A stretch of DNA of 32,588 nt from an uncultured Thermomicrobiales bacterium (GCA_902806335.1 CADCWG010000110.1:1-32588); one strand, 5' to 3'. Positions 7,731-18,628 are shown, numbered from the stretch's first letter. Program-made: numbers and translations. The notes: generated from the letters alone by a model not told the origin.

Positions 7731-8864
7731 ATGGCACGGATGGGCGGACAGGTGGGAGCGGTGGGCGTGGGAACGGTGCCTGCGGGAGATGCGGAGCCGA
7801 CGCGTGGGTCGACCCGCGCGGCCGACCCGATCGACGAGGACGGCGGTTCGACGCTCGGTCGGCTCGCGCCGCGGCTCATCGGCGGCGCGGTGCTGGCCGT
7901 GGTCGTCCTCTCGGCGCTCACGCTGTTCGCCGACGTGCGGCAACTCGGCGACGCCTTCCGCCGCTTCGACTGGTGGCTGGCGGTCCCGGTGATCCTGCTC
8001 ACCCTCGGCAACTACGCGCTGCGGATCGTGAAGTGGGAAATCTACCTTCGCCGGATCGGCGTCCCCCGGATGCCGCTCGTGACGAGCGCCCTCGTCTTCC
8101 TCTCCGCCTTCAGCATGTCGATCACGCCGGGCAAGGTCGGTGAGGTGGTCAAGGCCGTCTACGTCCGCCGCCTGACCGGCACCCCCGTCAGCCGCACCGC
8201 CGCGGTGATCGCGGCGGAGCGGATCACCGACGGGCTGGCGATGCTGGCGCTGGCCGGCGTCGGGCTGACGCAGTTCGCCTACGGCCGGCCGCTGCTCGGC
8301 GCCGCGACGGTGCTGGCGCTCGGGGCGGTGGTGCTGCTGCGCAAGCCGGCCCTGCTCACGGCGCTGACGGCGCGGCTGGGCGGGCTCCCGCTCGTCGGCC
8401 GTCCGGCCACGAAGGTGGCCCAGCACGTGGAGCACTTCCTCGACGCGTCGAACGTCCTCTACGCGCCGGGGCTGCTGGTGGGCTCGATCGGGCTGGGGGT
8501 GCTCTCCTGGTTCGGCGAGTGCGTCGCGCTGTTCCTGATCCTCTACGGGCTGGGGCTCGAGCCGACCTGGCACCTCCTGATCGTGGCCACCTTCGTGCTC
8601 TCGGTCTCCTCGGTCTTCGGCGCCGTCTCGCTGCTCCCGGGCGGGCTCGGGGTCGCCGAGGCCAGCGTCGCCGGGATGCTGCTCCTGCTGCTGGGCGACG
8701 ACCTCGACCGGGGCACGGCGGCGGCGGCGACGCTGCTGATCCGGTTCGCGACGCTCTGGTTCGCGGTGATCCTCGGCGTGGTCGCGCTGGCGGTCATCGA
8801 GCGCCGGCTGGGCGCGCCCAGCGGCTCCACCGCCGCGTCCGGCCGACCGGTGACGACGACCTAG
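7731..8864 (+). CDS. YbhN/UPF0104-type membrane protein (LPG synthase transmembrane domain family)
   Basis: This polytopic inner-membrane protein has 377 residues. It belongs to the family named after the flippase-like membrane domain of lysylphosphatidylglycerol synthase (MprF). It has only that membrane part and lacks the soluble aminoacyl-transferase domain. Recognisable family segments are NYALRIVKWEIYLRRIG, the stretch SMSITPGKVGEVVKAVYVRR and the late segment SLLPGGLGVAEASVAGMLLLL. About eight hydrophobic helices can be counted. Family members are linked to lipid or glycan transfer or flipping, but many have no assigned substrate. The start is ATG 7731 or ATG 7740; sequence upstream in frame is not protein-like. 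The epimerase gene follows 47 nt downstream and a patatin gene after that, suggesting an envelope-lipid operon. Confidence 0.85.
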   Translation: MARMGGQVGAVGVGTVPAGDAEPTRGSTRAADPIDEDGGSTLGRLAPRLIGGAVLAVVVLSALTLFADVRQLGDAFRRFDWWLAVPVILLTLGNYALRIVKWEIYLRRIGVPRMPLVTSALVFLSAFSMSITPGKVGEVVKAVYVRRLTGTPVSRTAAVIAAERITDGLAMLALAGVGLTQFAYGRPLLGAATVLALGAVVLLRKPALLTALTARLGGLPLVGRPATKVAQHVEHFLDASNVLYAPGLLVGSIGLGVLSWFGECVALFLILYGLGLEPTWHLLIVATFVLSVSSVFGAVSLLPGGLGVAEASVAGMLLLLLGDDLDRGTAAAATLLIRFATLWFAVILGVVALAVIERRLGAPSGSTAASGRPVTTT

Positions 8865-8911
8865 GTTGCGATCCGGGACGTCCCGGAATGGCATCGAGCG
8901 AGCGAGGCGAC

Positions 8912-10027
8912 GTGAGCGACGCGACCCCGACCGAGCGCACCCCTGACTCGTCGACGGCCGCGCCGAGCGGCCGTCCGGCTGGCGGCCGACCCACGGTGCT
9001 GATCACCGGCGGCGCGGGCTTCCTCGGCATCAACCTCAGCCGCTACCTCGACGCCCGCGGCTACAAGATCCACACGCTGGACCTGTCCGACTTCTCTTAC
9101 CCCGACATGCGCGACAAGGTCTCCGCGTTCAAGGGCGACATCCGCGACGCGTCGGCGGTCGCCCGGGCCATGGCGGGGGTCGACATGGTCGTCCACACCG
9201 CCGCCGCGCTGCCGCTCTACAGCCCCGAGGACATCTACACCACCGACGTCGAGGGCACCCGGACCGTGATGCGGACCGCCCGCGAGCTGGGCATCCGCCG
9301 CGTCGTCCACATCTCCTCGACCGCCGTCTACGGCATCCCCGACCACCACCCGCTGCTCGAGGACGACAAGCTCGAGGGGGTCGGCCCCTACGGGCAGGCC
9401 AAGATCCAGGCCGAGATCATCGGCCTGGAGGAGCGCGGGCGGGGCCTCGTGGTGCCGATCATCCGGCCGAAGAGCTTCGTCGGGCCGGAGCGGCTCGGCG
9501 TCTTCGCCCTCCTCTACGACTGGGCGCTCGACGGCCACAACTTCCCGATGATCGGCAGCGGCGCGAACCGCTACCAGTTCCTCGACGTCGAGGACCTCTG
9601 CCAGGCGATCTACCTCTGCCTGACGCTGCCCGAGGAGATCGTCAACGACACGTTCAACGTCGGCGCCGCCGAGTTCAAGACGATGCGAGAGGACTACCAG
9701 GCCGTCCTCGACGCCGCCGGCCACGGCAAGAAGGTGGTCGGCTTCCCGGCGATGCCGATGATCTGGGCCCTGCGGCTGCTCGAGAAGCTGGGCGTCTCGC
9801 CGCTCTACAAGTGGGTCTACGAGACGGCCTCGAAGGACTCGTTCGTGGCGATCGACAAGGCCCGGACGCGGCTCGGCTGGGCGCCGCGGTACTCCAACCA
9901 GGACGCCTTGCTGCGCAACTTCGCCTGGTACAAGGAGCACCGCGCCCAGTTCGCCCAGGCCAGCGGCGTCTCCCACCGCGTCCCGTGGAAGCAGGGCGCG
10001 CTGGGGCTGGCGAAGAAGGTCTTCTAG
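8912..10027 (+). CDS. NAD(P)-dependent epimerase/dehydratase (extended SDR family)
   Basis: This extended short-chain dehydrogenase probably acts on a nucleotide sugar or a related lipid-linked substrate. The 371-residue product has a disordered Thr/Ser/Pro-rich start, then the NAD-binding glycine motif TGGAGFLG at 32-39. The catalytic segment has S135/S136/T137 in HISSTAVYG and the Y160-x3-K164 pair in PYGQAK. RPKSFVGPERLG and NRYQFLDVEDLC are typical of sugar epimerases. I prefer GTG 8912, which follows GAGG with a 4-nt spacer. ATG 8888 in the same frame has no clear ribosome binding site and would add 8 residues. It lies between a YbhN-type membrane protein and a patatin, so a role in glycolipid or envelope metabolism is inferred. 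The substrate cannot be named. Confidence 0.85.
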   Translation: MSDATPTERTPDSSTAAPSGRPAGGRPTVLITGGAGFLGINLSRYLDARGYKIHTLDLSDFSYPDMRDKVSAFKGDIRDASAVARAMAGVDMVVHTAAALPLYSPEDIYTTDVEGTRTVMRTARELGIRRVVHISSTAVYGIPDHHPLLEDDKLEGVGPYGQAKIQAEIIGLEERGRGLVVPIIRPKSFVGPERLGVFALLYDWALDGHNFPMIGSGANRYQFLDVEDLCQAIYLCLTLPEEIVNDTFNVGAAEFKTMREDYQAVLDAAGHGKKVVGFPAMPMIWALRLLEKLGVSPLYKWVYETASKDSFVAIDKARTRLGWAPRYSNQDALLRNFAWYKEHRAQFAQASGVSHRVPWKQGALGLAKKVF

Positions 10028-10107
10028 TCCGCCCAGCCTGGCGTGGCCGGGTGCAGGACGGACGGATCGTCCGGCCGGCCCCCGGCCGCGGGCCCCGAGG
10101 TCCGGCG

Positions 10108-11382
10108 ATGGCCGCCCCCCGCCGACCGTCACCGCTACCTCCCGCCCCGCCCGGCGCGGCACCGGTGGGTCCCGACGACGCCGCGACGTACCTCCCCGAC
10201 CCCGCCGCGCGGCGTCGGGGCGTGGCGCTCTGCCTCTCCGGCGGCGGCTTCCGGGCGGCGCTCTTCCACCTCGGCGCGCTGCGGCGGCTCAACCAGCTCG
10301 GCGTCCTCGGCCGCGTCGACACGGTCTCCGCCGTCTCCGGGGGCGCCATCGTCGCCGCCCACCTGGTGACCCGGCTCGGGCCCTGGCCGGCCCCCGGCGC
10401 GGTCGTCCCCGACGATGTCTGGGAGGCGTCGATCGCCGCCCCGTTCCGAGCGTTCGCGGGGCGCGACCTGCGGACAGCGGTGCTGCTCCGTCGCTTCTGG
10501 CCGCCGAACTGGCCGCGCCCGGAGGCGGCCGTCGAGGCGCTCGCCGACCGCCTCGCGGCGGACCTCTCCCCGCTCCACCTCCGCGACCTGCCGACACGGC
10601 CCCGCGTCCTCGTCGGCGCCACCGATCTCGCCTACGCCGTCGGCTGGGTCGCGGGGCGCGAGCGCGTCGGCGACTACCGCGCCGGCTACGCCAGCCCGCC
10701 GCCGCCCAACTGGGGCGTCGCCCGCGCGGTCGCCGCCTCGGCCTGCTTCCCGCCCTGGTTCGCGCCGCTGCCGGCCGGGATCCCGCCGGGAAACCTCAAG
10801 GGAGGGCAGGAGCGGGGAGCAGGCCGCGACCGGGTCGTCGCCGACCTGACCCTGGCCGACGGCGGGCTCTACGACAACCTGGCGCTGGAGCCGGTCTGGA
10901 AGACGGCGGCGACGGTGCTCGTCTCCGACGGCGGTGCGACCTTCGACGCGACGGCGACCGGCAACCCGATCGGCCGGCTGCTGCGCTACAACACGATCGT
11001 CGCCAAGCAGGCCACCGCGCTACGGAAGCGATGGCTGATCGCGGGCTTCCTCAACGGCGACCTCGCCGGTGCCTACTGGGGCGTCGGCGGGAGCGCGGCC
11101 GGCTACGACCCCGGTGCCGAGATCGGGTACGGCAAGGCCCTCGTCGAGGGGGTGATCTCGCGGGTCCGGACCGACCTCGACGCGTTCTCGGTCGCTGAGC
11201 GCGCGGTGCTCGAGAACCACGGCTACGCCCTCGCCGACGCGGTGATTCGCCGCCACGCCCCGGCCCTCGTCCACCTCGACGCCCCAGCCGCCGTCCTCCC
11301 CCACACAGCGTGGGCGGACGAGGCGACGGTCCGGGCCGCCCTCGCCGACAGCCACCGCACTCGCATCCTCGGCCGCCGCTGA
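10108..11382 (+). CDS. Patatin-like phospholipase
   Basis: This is a serine acyl hydrolase with a Ser-Asp dyad, expected to cleave phospholipid or other lipid esters. The 424-residue product starts with about 35 Pro/Ala-rich residues. It then has the oxyanion-hole motif SGGGFRAALFHLGAL (GGG at 45-47), nucleophile S77 in VSAVSGGA and the catalytic D251 in LADGGLYDNLALEP. The nucleophile elbow has Ala where many patatins have the first Gly of G-x-S-x-G. The stretch around NTIVAKQATALRKRWL is likely an amphipathic membrane-contact segment (inference). ATG 10108 has CGAGG 7 nt upstream. It follows the epimerase by 80 nt and is probably co-transcribed with it. No signal peptide is seen, so a cytoplasmic or membrane-face location is likely. 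Confidence 0.86.
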   Translation: MAAPRRPSPLPPAPPGAAPVGPDDAATYLPDPAARRRGVALCLSGGGFRAALFHLGALRRLNQLGVLGRVDTVSAVSGGAIVAAHLVTRLGPWPAPGAVVPDDVWEASIAAPFRAFAGRDLRTAVLLRRFWPPNWPRPEAAVEALADRLAADLSPLHLRDLPTRPRVLVGATDLAYAVGWVAGRERVGDYRAGYASPPPPNWGVARAVAASACFPPWFAPLPAGIPPGNLKGGQERGAGRDRVVADLTLADGGLYDNLALEPVWKTAATVLVSDGGATFDATATGNPIGRLLRYNTIVAKQATALRKRWLIAGFLNGDLAGAYWGVGGSAAGYDPGAEIGYGKALVEGVISRVRTDLDAFSVAERAVLENHGYALADAVIRRHAPALVHLDAPAAVLPHTAWADEATVRAALADSHRTRILGRR

Positions 11383-11712
11383 CGACGAACCAGCGACGGG
11401 CCCACCGGGCGCCCGCGACGAAGCGTCCGTGACGCGGAGCGGCAGGCAAGGCGCCGGGCCCAAGCGGAGCCGGTCGCCGGGGATCTCGAGGTCCGACCGT
11501 GGTCCCGGCGCCGGCCGCATGGTCGGACCGTCCGGCCCACCAAGATGCTCTAAACTGGAAAGGTCACGATCGGTCCGAGTCCACGCCCGGACCGCCCCCT
11601 GACGGCCGTGCGGCCCGCGCAGGACCGGCGCGACGGCGCGCCCCCGTCCCCGCCCCGCACCCGGCCGTCCTATCCCCGCCGCGTGCGCGGGAGAGAGCGA
11701 CGGACCTCCCCC
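11383..11712. other. Intergenic region upstream of aconitase
   Basis: It holds a long inverted repeat at 11490-11529 and, just after it, a TAAACT hexamer at 11551-11556 that could be the aconitase -10. That would give a leader of about 150 nt. No strong -35 is seen and no gene is visible. Confidence 0.4.
11490..11529. repeat. 9-bp inverted repeat with inner palindrome, upstream of acnA
   Basis: GGTCCGACC at 11490-11498 is matched exactly by GGTCGGACC at 11521-11529, and the 22-nt centre contains the palindrome CCGGCGCCGG at 11505-11514. It lies 107 nt after the patatin stop and about 20 nt before the putative -10 of acnA. It may be a terminator for the upstream operon or an operator. Confidence 0.45.
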
Positions 11713-14580
<2,868 letters not shown>

Positions 14581-14634
14581 CTCGGGCTCCGGCTGCGCGG
14601 TGGTGACATCGCGGGCGCGCCGGGGGCTTCGCCC

Positions 14635-14655
14635 GCCCGGGGCCGCGCCCCGGGC
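14635..14655 (+). terminator. GC-rich hairpin after acnA
   Basis: GCCCGGGG, loop CCGCG, CCCCGGGC gives a perfect 8-bp stem beginning 55 nt after the acnA stop. No T-run follows. It is a candidate terminator for acnA, separate from the stronger hairpin at 14806-14845. Confidence 0.4.
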
Positions 14656-14805
14656 TCAGGGACCAGGACGGCTGGAGCCGGCCGCGACCCCACCGGGCGA
14701 AGCACCGGCGATCACCCGGACTCTGAACAACGACCGCCGCGAGGCCACGTGGTCCGCCGGGCGACGCCGGGCCGCGTCGGCCCGCGACGCGGCGCCGACG
14801 CGGAA

Positions 14806-14845
14806 GGACGAGGGGGAGGCGCCCGTCGGCGTCTCCCCCTCGTCC
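14806..14845. terminator. Strong 18-bp hairpin between convergent acnA and SDH-anchor genes
   Basis: The two 18-nt arms (14806-14823 and 14828-14845) pair fully around a 4-nt CGTC loop, with only one G-T wobble. It begins 27 nt beyond the stop of the minus-strand SDH gene, so it most likely terminates that transcript and can also stop read-through from acnA. There is no T-tract on either side. Confidence 0.7.
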
Positions 14846-14871
14846 GTGCAGCCCCTTCGAAGCCTACCCGC

Positions 14872-15771
14872 CTAGAAGAACTCGTGGGCGAAGATGATGA
14901 TCGCGCTCGGCAAGGTCAGCGCGACGGTTCCGATCAGGGCCGCCCAGTAGAGCTGGCGCTGGCGGCGGACGCCCATCTCCCAGAAGTCGATCAACAGGAT
15001 CCGGATCCCGTTCAGCGAGTGGTAGATCACCGCCCCGACGAGGGCGATCTCCATCGGGATCAGGAACGGGATGCTGTAGAACTCGACCGAGTGGTCGTAG
15101 ACCTCCGGCCCGAAGCCGATCAGCATGATGCTGAGGATGTGGACCAGCAGGAAGAGGACGGTACCGATCCCGGTCGCGCGGTGCATCACCCAGGCGTACT
15201 GGCCGAGGTCGCCGTTGTAGATCGGGACCACGCCCGAGCGCAGGCTGCGGATCACGTAGAAGGCGATCGCGGCGATGCCGAGGTAGGTGGCGATCGCCAC
15301 CCCGAAGAGCGAATAGCCGATCACGTCGCTGACCCAGATCGCGTCGGCGAGCGGCCCCTGGTTGTTGGCGACCTCCGACTCGTTGAACGTGAAGATCGTG
15401 ATCGAGCCGAGCGCTGTCCAGGCGATACCGACGGCGAGGGCTACCGAGAAGGCGGTCACCCGCCAGCCGGGCCGGCGGAGGAAGTCGGTGATCGAGTAGC
15501 GCAGACCGACGATCCCGTGCCAGAGGGAGGCGAGCAGCAGCACCCAGTCGAACGCGCGCCAGAGCGGGTTCGCCCAGCGGCGGGCGACCCACTCGAAGGT
15601 CGTCTCCGACGGGATGTTGATGTAGTGGGTGATGAAGAGGTGGCCGAGGGCGAGGCCGAGGAGGGCAACGCCCGAGACGCGCAGGAAGTACCAGACGAGC
15701 CGGTCGGCTCCGGGGATCAGGGCCCCCACGCCGCCCGATTGGGCCCGCCGGTCCGAGATGATCGCCGCCAT
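14872..15771 (-). CDS. Succinate dehydrogenase membrane anchor: fused SdhD-like and SdhC-like halves
   Basis: This protein anchors succinate dehydrogenase, carries heme b and passes electrons to quinone in the inner membrane. The 299-residue chain has about seven hydrophobic helices, roughly twice the length of one SdhC or SdhD. The N-terminal half (about 20-130) is SdhD-like, with FLRVSG and a heme-ligand-type H85 in LWHGIVGLRYSITDF. The C-terminal half (about 190-299) is SdhC-like, with HRATG at 197-201 and H251 in IYHSLNGIRILLIDF; in E. coli the corresponding SdhD H71 and SdhC H84 bind heme b. The linker contains an extra helix near 150-176. The quinone-site Tyr of E. coli SdhD (in TDY) is Phe here. 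I chose ATG 15771, with GGGAGGA upstream; the frame extends to a TTG at 15852 without support. No sdhA or sdhB lies nearby. Confidence 0.8.
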   Translation of the reverse strand: MAAIISDRRAQSGGVGALIPGADRLVWYFLRVSGVALLGLALGHLFITHYINIPSETTFEWVARRWANPLWRAFDWVLLLASLWHGIVGLRYSITDFLRRPGWRVTAFSVALAVGIAWTALGSITIFTFNESEVANNQGPLADAIWVSDVIGYSLFGVAIATYLGIAAIAFYVIRSLRSGVVPIYNGDLGQYAWVMHRATGIGTVLFLLVHILSIMLIGFGPEVYDHSVEFYSIPFLIPMEIALVGAVIYHSLNGIRILLIDFWEMGVRRQRQLYWAALIGTVALTLPSAIIIFAHEFF

Positions 15772-16278
15772 CCGCGCCCTGTCCTCCCGCCCCGCCGGGC
15801 CGCGGACCGACGGCCGCCAGGCCGTCCGCCGCGCCCGCTGTCGTCGGGCCAACGGCGGCCCGACCTGTCCTCGCGATGCCGCTATTGTACGTGTCCCCGC
15901 TCCGGCACGGACGCACCCAGGTTACCGACCGCGGCACCGCTGCCGAGCCGCCGTGACGGCCCCTCGCCGCGGGTGCGCCCCCCTCGCATACCCCGCCGAC
16001 ACGACCGGGAGGCCCGGGCCAGCGCCGGCCGTCCGGACCACGCTGGGCGCTCACGAAGCGGTGGTCCGGCGACCGGATCGCACCGGGAGCGGCCCCCCAG
16101 GCCGGGCCCAAACGCTGCCCGGCGCGGCGGGACAGACGCGGCGGGATGCGCTCACCGCAGGCGCGGCGACCGCGCCGGGGTCCGGCTTCAGATCCACGCC
16201 GTGGTCAGCGGCTCGGCGCCCCCCGCCGACCCAGCGCGTCTGACCCGGACCCACGACGGGGCAACTCCGGCGTTCGCT
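15772..16278. other. Gene-free region upstream of the SDH anchor gene
   Basis: About 500 nt lie between the CDF gene stop and the SDH-anchor start, both on the minus strand. On that strand a TACAAT hexamer at 15889-15884 is a good -10 candidate for the SDH gene, giving a leader of about 105 nt; its -35 is weak. I see no gene, and no terminator hairpin stood out. Confidence 0.4.
15884..15889 (-). promoter_or_regulatory. Candidate -10 element for the SDH anchor gene
   Basis: The hexamer TACAAT on the minus strand matches the sigma-70 -10 consensus in 5 of 6 positions and stands out in GC-rich surroundings. The hexamer 17 nt further upstream (GTCCGT) is a poor -35. Confidence 0.4.
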
Positions 16279-17832
16279 CTAGCGGCGCGAGGTGGCCACG
16301 CCGGCGAGGTGTTCCCGCCAGTAGTGGGCCGTCTTCGCGGCGACGGTGATGACGTTCTTGATCTCGCGCTCGAGGCGGAAGTGGGGGCCGGCGGGGAACC
16401 AGAGGACGCTGCCCTCGCGGCGGACCGTGACGTTCTCGACCACGATCGCCCGCAGCAGCCAGAGCGCCATCGCCTCGTCGTCGCACTCCATGCCGACCCA
16501 GCCCGGGACCGCGCTCCGCCGCACCGGCAGCCCCGTCACGAGCGCGATCCCGCGCTCGAGTTCCTCGACCACCCGGGCGTACCGGTCGGGGTCCGAGGCG
16601 ACGGCCGCCGCGTCGACGGGCTCGAGCAGCGTGCCGCGGTGGGGGGCGCCGCCCGCCAGCGCCAGCTCGCAGAAGCCGCCCCACATCTCGTCCCAGGCGA
16701 CCGCGCCGGAGTCGTCGTACCGGAGTGCCGCCGAGCCCATCGGCGCCGCGCTGACCGGCGCGCCGGGATCCCGATACCGTGGCGGCAGGATGCCCAGGGA
16801 CGACCCCGGCGCCGCGGAGACGTCCTCCTCACCCCAGGCGTTGCCCGACAGCACTTCGACCGTCGCCTCGGCGAGGTGCGGGACGCGCCGACGCAGCGCC
16901 CGCCGAACGCTCTCCGCCAGGCGGGCGCTCTCGTCGGGAGGCAGTCCCGGCTCGACGACGACCGCCACCTCCGCCCAGAGCGCGTGCCCGAGCCAGCGGG
17001 CGCGGACGCTCCCCACGCGGGCGACGCCGGGGACATCGCCGGCCTCCTGCTCGATCCGGTCCACCACCGCCGGGTCGACCGCGTCCATCAGGCGGTACCA
17101 GACCCGGCGGGCGGCGTCGCGGGCGATAAAGACGATCGCCGTGCCGATCAGCAGACCGACCAGCGGGTCCGCGAGCGGGAACCCGAGCGCCGAGCCGGCG
17201 ACCGCCACGAGGACCACCAGCGAGGTCAGGCCGTCGATCCGCGCGTGGAGCCCGTCGGCGACCAGCGCCTCCGAGCCGATCCGTCGCCCCGTGCGGACCT
17301 GAAAGAGCGCCACCGCCTCGTTGCCGAGGAACCCGACCACGGCGGCCGCGGCCACCCACGGGAGCTGCTCGATCGGCCGCGGGTCCGACAGCGTTCGGAG
17401 CGACTCCCAGAGGATGAAGCCGGCGCTGAAGACGATCGAGAGCACGATCGCCACCCCGGCCGCGTCCTCCGCCCGCCCGAAGCCGTAGGTGTAGCGGCGG
17501 GTGGCGGCCCGCCCGGCGAGGCGGAACGCGACCAGCAGCGGGATCGAGTTGAGGACGTCGCCGAGGTTGTGGACCGTGTCGGCCAGGAGGGCGACGCTGC
17601 CGCTGAGGAGCACGATGCCGGCCTGGAGCGCGGTGGTGACGCCGAGCGCCGCCAGCGCGATCCAGACGGCACGGATCCCTTCGCGGGTGGCGAGGGCCGG
17701 GTCGGCCGCGAGGTCGTGCTCCCCGTGCGCGTGACCGTGGAGGTGGAGCGCCGCCGCCACCCCGCCGAGCAGCCCCCCGGCGTGGAGATGCCGTTGCGCT
17801 CGCGCTCGCGCTCCGACCCCCTGACGCAGCAT
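16279..17832 (-). CDS. Cation diffusion facilitator (Zn-type efflux) with extra C-terminal domain of unknown function
   Basis: CDF proteins export divalent metals by proton antiport across the inner membrane. The 517-residue product starts with a His-rich stretch (HLHGHAHGEHD, about 30-40) typical of metal capture. The six-helix CDF core follows. The transport site has H88/D92 in ADTVHNLGD and H196/D200 in DGLHARID, the HD-HD set found in zinc transporters. A cytoplasmic CDF domain follows to about 335. Then come about 175 residues not part of normal CDF proteins (usually about 300 long). They include PHRGTLLEP, WVGMECDDEAMALWLLRAI and FPAGPHFRLEREIKNV; I do not recognise this domain. I chose ATG 17832, with GGAGGGGAG upstream; ATG 17862 in frame lacks a ribosome binding site and lies at the probable transcription start. 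It is divergent from a Fur-family gene. Confidence 0.87.
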   Translation of the reverse strand: MLRQGVGARARAQRHLHAGGLLGGVAAALHLHGHAHGEHDLAADPALATREGIRAVWIALAALGVTTALQAGIVLLSGSVALLADTVHNLGDVLNSIPLLVAFRLAGRAATRRYTYGFGRAEDAAGVAIVLSIVFSAGFILWESLRTLSDPRPIEQLPWVAAAAVVGFLGNEAVALFQVRTGRRIGSEALVADGLHARIDGLTSLVVLVAVAGSALGFPLADPLVGLLIGTAIVFIARDAARRVWYRLMDAVDPAVVDRIEQEAGDVPGVARVGSVRARWLGHALWAEVAVVVEPGLPPDESARLAESVRRALRRRVPHLAEATVEVLSGNAWGEEDVSAAPGSSLGILPPRYRDPGAPVSAAPMGSAALRYDDSGAVAWDEMWGGFCELALAGGAPHRGTLLEPVDAAAVASDPDRYARVVEELERGIALVTGLPVRRSAVPGWVGMECDDEAMALWLLRAIVVENVTVRREGSVLWFPAGPHFRLEREIKNVITVAAKTAHYWREHLAGVATSRR

Positions 17833-17853
17833 CGGTCCGCCCCCGCTCCCCTC

Positions 17854-17871
17854 CGGTATCATCCACTACCG
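17854..17871. promoter_or_regulatory. Inverted repeat between CDF and Fur-family genes, possible operator
   Basis: CGGTA, an 8-nt centre and TACCG form an inverted repeat next to a minus-strand TAGACT (17877-17872) that could be the -10 of the CDF gene. Its place at the likely transcription start fits an operator for the adjacent Fur-family protein. It does not match the AT-rich classical Fur box. Confidence 0.35.
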
Positions 17872-17929
17872 AGTCTAGGGACGGGGCCACGCGGGGACCG
17901 CTTGTCGCAAAGATCGGCAGGAAGACGCT

Positions 17930-18364
17930 GTGACGCACGACTCGCTGCGGTGGGAGGCGACGCTCGCCGCGGCCGGGCACCGGGTCACCCGGCAGCGGTC
18001 GCTGATCCTGGACGCCGTCTGCGCCGGGGGCGGCCACACGCCGCTGGGCGAGGTCTACGCCCGGGTCCACCGGGCCGACCCGTCGATCGACCGGTCCACG
18101 GTCTACCGCGCCCTCCACCTCTTCGTCGGGTTGGAGATCGTGGTGGCCGCCGACACTGGCGACGGCGAGACCTACTACGAGATCAAGAAGGCGCGTCCCC
18201 ATCACCACCTGGTCTGCCGCCGCTGCGGCCAGGAGCGGGAGATCGACGGCGCCGCGCTGCGTACCATGACCGACGAGGTCTACCGCCAGCACGGCTTCCA
18301 GGTCGCGACCGACCACCTCGTCCTGTTCGGTCTGTGCGAGGCCTGCCTCCGGGATCGCGGGTGA
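17930..18364 (+). CDS. Fur-family metal-responsive transcriptional regulator
   Basis: This dimeric winged-helix regulator controls genes in response to a metal or to peroxide. The 144-residue product has the usual size. The DNA-binding domain (about 5-80) includes GHRVTRQRSLILDAV and the recognition segment STVYRALHLF. The dimerization domain has KARPHHHLVCRRCG, typical of the family. Two CxxC pairs, C96/C99 and C136/C139, should bind the structural zinc. The GTG start at 17930 has GGCAGGAAG upstream. Fur, Zur and PerR cannot be told apart from motifs alone. The divergent Zn-type CDF gene suggests a zinc-linked role (inference). Confidence 0.9.
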   Translation: MTHDSLRWEATLAAAGHRVTRQRSLILDAVCAGGGHTPLGEVYARVHRADPSIDRSTVYRALHLFVGLEIVVAADTGDGETYYEIKKARPHHHLVCRRCGQEREIDGAALRTMTDEVYRQHGFQVATDHLVLFGLCEACLRDRG

Positions 18365-18512
18365 TCGGCGCGGGCGGGGCTCCGGGACGGCGACGCCCGG
18401 CACGCCTGGATGGGCCGGCTCGGGCCACGGCCGATCCCGCAGGGGCGTAGCGCGGGTCGGTCTGCCCGACCCCGCACCGTGGCAGGGGTGCCCTGGGCCG
18501 CCGCGTCGCCCC

Positions 18513-18541
18513 TTGGACGGCGCCCGGAACGGGTCTACCAT
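18513..18541 (+). promoter_or_regulatory. Candidate sigma-70 promoter for ctaA
   Basis: TTGGAC at 18513-18518 and TACCAT at 18536-18541 are separated by 17 nt. Each is close to consensus, and the pair predicts a leader of about 80 nt before the ctaA GTG. Confidence 0.5.
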
Positions 18542-18628
18542 TGGACGAACGGCGAGAACTCGCGGGGTGATGCGCCCCGGAGACCGGCAGGTGGTCCCGG
18601 GTACGGCGTGGCAGGTCGGGGGGCGCGG

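Noticed and set aside
14749-18450. Very long plus-strand open frame (over 1200 codons) antisense to the SDH-anchor and CDF genes
   Set aside because: Its translation is Arg/Asp/Gly/Pro-rich without motifs. It lies opposite two genes with clear domains, and GC-rich codon bias opens such shadow frames.
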